64,000 nucleotides of DNA from Cristatella mucedo. Its lineage: Eukaryota; Bryozoa; Phylactolaemata; Cristatellidae. Shown piece after piece: positions 57,601-64,000 of the stretch (position 1 is its first letter; the number at the start of each line of letters is the position of its first letter). The notes beneath the pieces were generated by a model. That model saw nothing but the letters and a program-made list of their open reading frames with translations. It searched no databases and was not told where the DNA came from. The translations under genes were made by a program, and so were the position numbers. The stretch covers positions 2,098,501 to 2,162,500 of the forward strand of contig WPIO01000056.1 of assembly GCA_009760855.2 (NCBI GenBank), read 5' to 3'.

Positions 57601-58410
57601 CAAGTCGCGCTTTGCTTAGCTTGAAATGAAAATGGATTTACTAGGATTTAATGTAATTTAGTTTAGTGGTTTAAGCGTCGTTCAACAGGGCTAGGTTTTA
57701 AGTCAGCTTTCATCCGCGAGCAAGTATTGCCAACAGCTACTAGCTCTGCTACGCCGGCGTGTGTCCCATCGTAAACAGTTGTGGTTGCGACTGCTAGTTG
57801 GAAATTACTCGCCGCGGAAATCTGCAAGATTACGAATGTTATCGTGTTCAGTATCCACGTTAAGAGTCTGCCTAGAAGACTCTAGTCTTTTTTAAAAGAA
57901 GCTGTGATTTGCATGCATGCATAGTATTGCATAATGGAAAAATTGCATAAAGAACTACTGTCGTATCCGCGCTTCGTTAGCGTGCGTCTAGAAGTAGTAA
58001 TGAGATTAAGTTGATGCGGCATCCGGTCGCTGATAACGACGCGTGTGTGTGTGTGTGACCGATTGGTTAATACCGTATTCATCAATCGCGTTGTAATGCC
58101 GCTGCAGCCACGAAGCCTGGTGTTTTGAATTATGTTTTTTGTTTCAATCAAGAATCGCTCGCAATGAGAGCTTAGAGGAGCAGTAAAGTCATTTGGTTGC
58201 CAGCTGTAGAATCGCCCAGCTCTGCAGTGCGTTGGCAGCGTCCCCGTATTATTATCGTTTTTTCAGTGCGGGTCGTTTAAAGTATTTACGGGTACGTACT
58301 TGCGCGGTTACGCGACACTAGCGTAGGTATTCGCATGCGAGAGCGAATACCTGGCCATGCAGTTACTTTCCTTTTATATTAATAACAAGAAAAAATGTTG
58401 AGACCAACAA
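57601..58410. other. intergenic, nothing recognised
   Basis: AT-richer sequence with a short (GT)n near 58043-58058. No gene, repeat family or RNA gene identified. Confidence 0.6.
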
Positions 58411-58414
58411 CACT

Positions 58415-58515
58415 TTGGTATTTGTATGGCGCCCTTAGTGAACTTTTCGTTATTTTACATGTGCTTTAAAGAAAGCATTTCAACATGGTTGACGATAACG
58501 CTTCTCGTCTTACTT
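58415..58515 (-). mobile_element. LINE A tail (reverse), diverged
   Basis: TTGTATGGCGCCCTTAGTGA, TTTACATGTGCTTTAAAGAA: hairpin remnant and adjoining 3' UTR. Confidence 0.6.
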
Positions 58516-58559
58516 TGAGCTAATCACTCCGTAGTCAGCATTGCTTCCTGTGTCTAGCG

Positions 58560-59490
58560 ACCTTATCAGGAATCCAGACTGAGCTAGAGTCTCTGCATGT
58601 TTTGCTTGATCTTTCGGCAGCGTTTGATACTATTGGTTCTAATAGGTGATGCTATTGTGCGACCTTCACCACATGCTCGTAATCTAGGTGTCGTGTTCGA
58701 CAGCTGCCTCAATTTCAAAAGCTTCATTCAGAAGACTGCCTCTACAGCTAGCCATCACATCCGATCCCTATCCAAGATTAGAAGCTGTCTCCCACAGTGG
58801 CTTGTAAAAAAATTAACCAGTTCTTTAGTTCTGTCTCGGCTTGATTATTGTAATTCCCTTTTGGCTGGGCTACCAAAGAAAGCTATTATGCCACTACAGC
58901 GGACTATGAATATGGCTGCAAGGCTGGTCTTCAAGTCCCAGCGGTTTGAGCACGTGTCTCCTTTGCTAAAAAAGCTAGGATGGTTACCGGTTGAGCAAAG
59001 GATACAGAGCAAAGTTCTTACGCTGACCCACAAGGCCCGCCACGGCTTGGCTCCTTCGTACCTAGCTGAACTGCTGCATCAGTTCCAGCCTGTTCGCACC
59101 CTCGGGTCCTGTGTGGACAATAAATTAGCTGTCCCATTCCTCCGCTTAAAGACAGTTGGCGACAGAAGCTTTAGCTCTGCAGGTCCTAGACTGTGGAACT
59201 CGCTTCCACAATTCTTACGCAACGACATCTACTCTCCAACTGCCGACTATGGCACATCTTTTTCAGCGGTCCTGAACTGCTACTTCAATGCTACTCACTA
59301 CCTCAACTGCTCTCCTAACTCTGCTATGCTTCCCACTTTCTCTTTGTTGACGAAGTCTGTTGGGTACCGAATGTGTACCGAAAGCCGCTTAGGCTGTGAG
59401 TTCGCTATACAAAACTCTCCTGCGTAACACCCACATGGTCTTTATGACTTTGTGGAGTTACTGAAGGAGATACATTACATTACATCACTT
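58560..59490 (+). mobile_element. LINE B copy, internally deleted, long open frame
   Basis: RT motif A (LLDLSAAFDTI-type reading near 58600-58632) is joined directly to GDAIVRPSPHARNLGVVFDS and a nearly unbroken C-terminal region (RSCLPQWLVKKLTSSLVLSR, GDRSFSSAGPRLWNSLPQFL), ending GCEFAIQNSPA, then a 3' UTR and CATTACATTAC end. 276 codons are open, but motif C is missing. Confidence 0.85.
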
Positions 59491-60070
59491 AATATGCAGA
59501 TGCAACTCAGTTGTACTTTTGCTCTGATATCTCCCAGTCCTCCAGCATGTCAAATTCTCGCAATTCCATTACTGCATGTATTGCTGACATCCGCAAATGG
59601 ATGGCAGCAAATTTCCTTAAAGTGAATGATGATAAAACTAACTTACTCGATATGGGTAAACCAAGCTTTATTCCTAAATTAGAAAGGCTTGCGCTCAAAA
59701 TCGGCTCTGCCACCATAAGTCTCATGTTGAATCTGCACGGAATCTCTGGGCGTGTCATTTACCAAAGCGACCTTTAATTAGACGACCACATCAGTTCCAC
59801 AGCCAAATTTGCCTTTTTTCAGGTATGTATAACACTTCGAAAATTTGGGCTTACTTAGTCAGGGATATTACATCTCCATTGGTCCACGATTGTGTGACAC
59901 TGTCATGACTTCTGTAACTCACTTCTTGCCGGTCTGTGCAATCATGTGGTTACAGTTGGTGGAAAACTCGGTAGCTAGGCTTGTCTGTCGTGAGCATCAC
60001 AGCTCCCACATCGCACCACTTCTTGCTGAACTGCACTGGCTACTAATCAATGACCACCTAACTGCTGCTG
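59485..60070 (+). mobile_element. LINE A fragment, RT C-terminal part
   Basis: ADIRKWMAANFLKVNDDKTN and the following TAATTAGACGACCACATCAG match LINE A. The copy lacks its 3' tail. Confidence 0.75.
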
Positions 60071-60858
60071 AGCCTATGCATTGCCTATATTGGGAGTTGT
60101 CCCCTCTGCTGCCACCATCTTCTGGTGGCGTCTGTATGCAAGATTAACTCGAAACCTGGGCCACCGTGCATTTTAAATCATGCCAAACAGATTAAAGAAG
60201 CCCTGAGTGGCAACAAGCACGTGTGGCAGCATGTGGCTCAACTTGCTGACATAATTGCCAATATAACTCGGTCTGAGCAGCACGCTACGGAAAGCCATGG
60301 CCATGACTAATCCAGGCCAAATGGTGGACTGCATTGCGACTGTCGGCATATGGCATCGAGGTCGCGTGAGTCACAAGCGCTGAAGGACTCGCCTAGTTTC
60401 TACGGGTGTTGTGAGGCATTGGAAATAAAGCAAACCTTCGAGTCAAGGCCTGTTTAAAAAACCAGTCAACAGCATGCGATGGATGACAGAAAAACTTGGT
60501 CCTCGGTAGTAAAACGCGTTCTGCAGCATTTCACATGGTCGGCATACACAGCTGAAGGAAGGGCGGCTGGCTGCTTCAACACGTCATTTCCTTCCTTCGA
60601 GGATCGGTCCAGTCGTTCGACTCTTTCGGACCAGTGGGAGGCCAGGGCCCACTGATGCGCCCCCATCCGGCCACTTTCCGGCCCACACAGCCATCCGGCT
60701 CTTCGTACACGCGGCGAAAAAAGGTCTGAGAATCATTAGAAAGGACTGACGAAGCAGAAGCAGCAGCAGAAGCATTCAGATCCGAGGGCACGAGGTCGCG
60801 CGGCCTCCAACTGATGAGCTCATTAGACTGTTACGCCAACGCCATTTTAATGCAGTCT

Positions 60859-60904
60859 GCATGCAGCTGTCACTTGCATGCAGCTGTCACTTGCATGCAG
60901 CTGC
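60859..60904. repeat. 17-bp tandem repeat, 2.6 units
   Basis: Unit TGCATGCAGCTGTCACT, in the TAF8 downstream region. Confidence 0.85.
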
Positions 60905-61211
60905 GGATGCCACCGCCAGACGGCAGAGCCCGGTCGTCCGGCTGCATTGACGGCCAAGGTCAGCTGAGCCTCCCTCTGCCATCCTCGAGCCAACCACCGA
61001 CCGCTGCTTCCACAATCGCCAGCAAAACGACGACGACGACGACGATGAAGCGAGCACGGGCAGCATGCCAGCCGCAGCATATCGTGCTTTCTCGAGCGGG
61101 AGACGCAGCAAACGTACGTGCAGCAAACGTACGTGCGCCGCTGCCGGCCTGCCTGCCCGCCACCAGCTTGCCTGCCTGCCAGCCAGCCCGCCGCCAGTCG
61201 AAACTGGCCAG

Positions 61212-62116
61212 CTAGCTGCCGACCACCGGCGGCCGAGCGTAGGGATTGTCCGTCACGTCCTCGCACGGCTGTCCGTCCTCGTCGAACTCCTCGCGGGCCG
61301 CCGCCCTGCCGCCACCGTCGCCATCGCGGTCGCCGTCGGCTTCCAGCTTTTGCCGCTTGGCGTGGGCGCCGCCGGCGTCTGCAGACGCCGCTGCCGCTGC
61401 GGCAGCCTCGGCCGCCATAGCCGGCTCCTCGCCGCCGCCGCTCACGTCGTAGCTGCTTAGCTCGTCGTCACGTGGCAGCAGAGCGCTCAGGTAGGGCAGC
61501 GGGCACGGCTTGCACGCGATGAGCGGGAAGGCGAGGCAGAGCGAGCTCGCTCCGCCGCCGTCGTCGCACAGGCGCTCCGAGTCGCCCGTCTTGGCGATGA
61601 ACTTGGTCAGCGCGTTCTCGACGTCGCGCTTCTGGCTCGCGGCCAGCTCGCGCACCGTCTGATAGTCGGCAACCGGCGCCTTGCGCGCCGGCGTCTGAAT
61701 GTAGGCATGCCTGTCGGGAAACGACGGCATGTGGTCGGGCATGTGGCCGGGCAGCGGCTCCTTGACGCCCAGCTGCAGCGTCTTGAACGCCGACGCGCCG
61801 CGCGCCTTAGCCGGCGCGGCGAACAGCGGCGTCCGGACGCCGCGTCGGCCGGCGTACTCCTTGAACGAGTCGAGCCGGAAGCCCATCTGCACGAGCGACA
61901 GCGACACGTCGCTCACCGACACCTCCGTCCTGCTGCTCAGCTCGGCGTAGTGCTTCGCGCTCCGCGCGAGCTGCGAGACGAAGCTCTGCAGCATCTCGGT
62001 CAGCGTCTCGGCGGCGATCCGGTCGGCGGCCTCGAAGCCGCACTCCTGGCAGAGCGCGCCGACCGTGCTGACGAGAGACAGCCGGTAGGCGTCCAAGCTG
62101 CCGCTGCCGTCTGCGT
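61212..62116 (-). CDS. TAF8: TAF8 exon 2
   Basis: 905 nt, phase 1 start, TAG stop at 61212-61214. Contains all recognisable domains. An open frame continues past the acceptor into intron to 62222 but lacks an ATG in keeping with the family start. Confidence 0.95.
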
Positions 62117-62229
62117 CTGCAATCCGAATAAGAAGATGAAGATGGCTACGGATGGCGCCGCTACGCGGCGCCATCGGCGGCGCGGGCGCGCCGCCGATCG
62201 ACCGGGCGCCGGCGAGACTCACCGTCCAT
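61212..62229 (-). CDS. TAF8: TFIID subunit TAF8 (complete, 303 residues)
   Basis: TAF8 pairs with TAF10 through its histone fold and helps assemble TFIID, the general transcription factor that recognises core promoters in the nucleus. Coding exons are 62223-62229 (ATGGACG) and 61212-62116, with donor ACG|GTGAGT and acceptor CGGATTGCAG. Residues about 8-80 are the histone fold (ECGFEAADRIAAETLTEML, RSAKHYAELSSRT, SLVQMGF). Residues 130-150 (MPSFPDRHAYIQTPARK) and 151-180 (DYQTVRELAASQKRDVENAL, TKFIAKTG) are the conserved TAF8 C-terminal domain. FPLIACKP and LPYLSALLP follow, then an acidic tail and DNPYARP, as in human DNPYLRP. Length is close to human TAF8 (310). The start is chosen because it is the only phase that joins the exons in frame. 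Confidence 0.95.
62223..62229 (-). CDS. TAF8: TAF8 exon 1, 7-nt coding part
   Basis: ATG GAC G before a strong GTGAGT donor. It encodes MD and the first base of the third codon; the 5' UTR extends to higher coordinates. Confidence 0.8.
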
Positions 62230-64000
62230 TCGACTCGGATCGCGACTGACTGCCGGAGCGACTGTCGCAGCGGCTGCGCGCGCTCCCGCGCGGTGCGCTG
62301 CTGCGCGGCGTATGCGCGGTCGGCGCGCGTCGAGGCTTCTGACTGTTCGACGAGGCTGCTGACGGGGCGACCGGCGTCGAACGGGTCCTTAGAAACGGCG
62401 AAACGCTTCGCAGCCGACGGCCGCAGGCGACCGTCGAGCCGATATCGCTACGATTCGGAATGAATGCAACGGGAAAAACACTCAAATAGCCTAGAGAAGA
62501 GTGCGCCCGCGTTTCTTGAGTCCGAGGATGGCATACCCTTCGGTCAGCGCGCGTGGACGAACGTGCGACAACCTTCCCACAAGGTTCCGTTCAAGCGGTC
62601 AACCTAGAGCAGGCCGCAGCCATAACCGGAAGCCGAGTACTGCTCTCAAGGTCAAACACGGCCGCCACGCAGATTCTTTTCAGTAGACATATCAAATATG
62701 TTCTGGGCTAATAATCTTTAATATAATAGTGCTTTATTTTGAATGCGTGCTCCTATCTTCGAGGAAGTGAAAGTGAGTGAAACCTGTTGCACGGGCGGCC
62801 GCTGTCGCCGGCGCGTCGTTTCTATGGCGGCATTGACGGCCGTCTGTTTGCCTTCCCAGGATTACGGAGGCGCCCACTTCCCACGTGGGCGGCCGAGAAT
62901 TTAGGTGCGCGAGCGCGTGCGAGCGGCGCCAGTACTATTAGAGGGCGCGCCGCCGTTTCGCAAGTTGAGCTTGTGAGTGCTTCGCCTTCGCCTCTCGATT
63001 TCCTACCGCTTTGCGGACTGCGGCGGCGCAGAAGTCGTGGCCGAAGCTGCTCGACGAAACTCGGTGCGGCGCCCTCGTCACTTCCCAGGTATCGACGCGC
63101 CCGATATCAGTCCATTGAAGCGAGTCTGACGTCTCGCCGAAGCTGCGAACGAGAGACCGACAGAGCGGCCCCCCGTAACGAAAAAACGACCACGTGATCC
63201 GTCAGCGTCTTCGCTCGAACGGGATGGTGAGGAGAAGCCTTTCCTCCGCTCTCGCATATTTCTCCGCCGCCTGTCATTGCGTGATGAGCGCGCGGCCGCA
63301 GTCTCGCCTTGCATGCTGTGGCAACCATTCAGATCGGAGCTGAGCTGTCTCAGAGTTTCAGCTCAGAGCTCAGTTTCTGTTTCTCAGAGTTTCGTGGGTG
63401 CGCGAGCGCGAGACTTCCGCGCGAAAAGCGAGCGCGCGAGCTCGCTCGCGAACCTCCGATCGATGCGATTGGCGCCGTTCGGCGCGTCAGCCGACGTGCC
63501 ACAAATCTGCTGGGCCGTCGCTAAGGCTCGCGTTCTGCGCGAGAAAGCTTCCTGGTGCAAATCGCTCGACTCGAGAGACTGGAAGTTTCCGCCGTCCCTT
63601 TGCAAGCGCTGCTACGAAAGCCCAAACCCGGTCGGCCGAGACCAGTCTGTCGCGTCCGACTCCAATCTAGCGCAGTCCGCTAAAGGCTGCGCGAGAGAGG
63701 ACGCGCCTTTTGCTCACCGTCCCTGGAAACCGCTGGAAATCGCCGTGGGGCCTTTTTTGTAAGCAGCGGGATTGAACGAGAGAAGCGTGTGGTTCGGCAT
63801 ACAGAACGCTGGCCCAGAACAACGCCGAAGGTTTATTGCACAAGGCACGGAGCAGCAAGACGCACGACTGCCTTCGCCCCCTCCTCACACTCGAGTCTCC
63901 CCTCCTCCACTCCTCGGGTTGACCCCGATGATTCATCGAGGACCACAACTGTGCAGCGGCCGACCCTGATGGTGAATCCACCATCTGGCCACCAGCGGTT
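62230..64000. promoter_or_regulatory. GC-rich 5' flank of TAF8; no gene resolved
   Basis: CpG-rich DNA with several long but arginine/serine-rich open frames on both strands (for example 62787-63197 and 63277-63762). None matches a known protein. It may contain the TAF8 promoter and an unrecognised first exon of a neighbouring gene. Confidence 0.35.

Noticed and set aside
61065-62249. Plus-strand frames opposite TAF8
   Set aside because: Shadows of the TAF8 coding strand, with Arg/Pro/Ala-rich translations.
62787-63762. Coding exons upstream of TAF8
   Set aside because: The frames are GC-composition readings with no motif. Left as promoter-like DNA.

Overview
This is a window of a metazoan nuclear genome: multi-exon genes, long introns, GT-AG and some GC-AG splice sites, GC-rich coding exons, many (GA)n microsatellites, non-LTR retrotransposons and tRNA-derived SINEs. 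No prokaryotic or organellar features are visible. The mix of a p47phox-like NADPH-oxidase organiser with L2/CR1-type LINEs suggests a non-ecdysozoan invertebrate, perhaps marine. The lineage cannot be fixed from the sequence alone.

Five conserved genes were rebuilt by hand from splice sites, intron phase and protein similarity. (1) 1-9531, minus: a PX plus tandem-SH3 protein like p47phox/NCF1 (related to SH3PXD2), running off the left edge. (2) 14640-15111, plus: the last coding exon of Jagunal (JAGN1). (3) about 18.3-41.0 kb, minus: 3-ketodihydrosphingosine reductase (KDSR), at least ten exons over 22 kb. (4) 47964-57252, minus: a complete seven-exon FASTK-domain/RAP mitochondrial RNA-binding protein of 995 residues. 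(5) 61212-62229, minus: TFIID subunit TAF8, two coding exons, 303 residues. A probable first exon of an unidentified plus-strand gene lies at 10194-10298, divergent from the p47phox-like gene across a GC-rich interval. The genes do not form a pathway; they are ordinary housekeeping or immune-type neighbours.

The introns and intergenic space are repeat-driven. A LINE family (LINE A) with a hairpin 3' end and an (ATT)n tail occurs more than 15 times. A second LINE (LINE B) occurs three times with a different 3' end. Two tRNA-derived SINE families occur several times, and one of them (SINE B) carries the LINE A hairpin tail. One SINE B is nested in a LINE A copy with a short target-site duplication. 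Part of KDSR exon 5 and its flanking intron is duplicated in inverted orientation about 3 kb away at 34.05-34.33 kb.

Not resolved: the PX-SH3 linker exon of gene 1, the 5' coding exon of JAGN1, a roughly 10-residue KDSR exon and the KDSR C-terminus. Several anonymous ORFs (4.46, 22.1, 42.5 and 47.2 kb) were not recognised. Other stretches (about 10.3-14.6, 16.1-18.3, 34.9-37.3, 62.2-64.0 kb) show only microsatellites, anonymous sequence or GC-rich promoter-like DNA.
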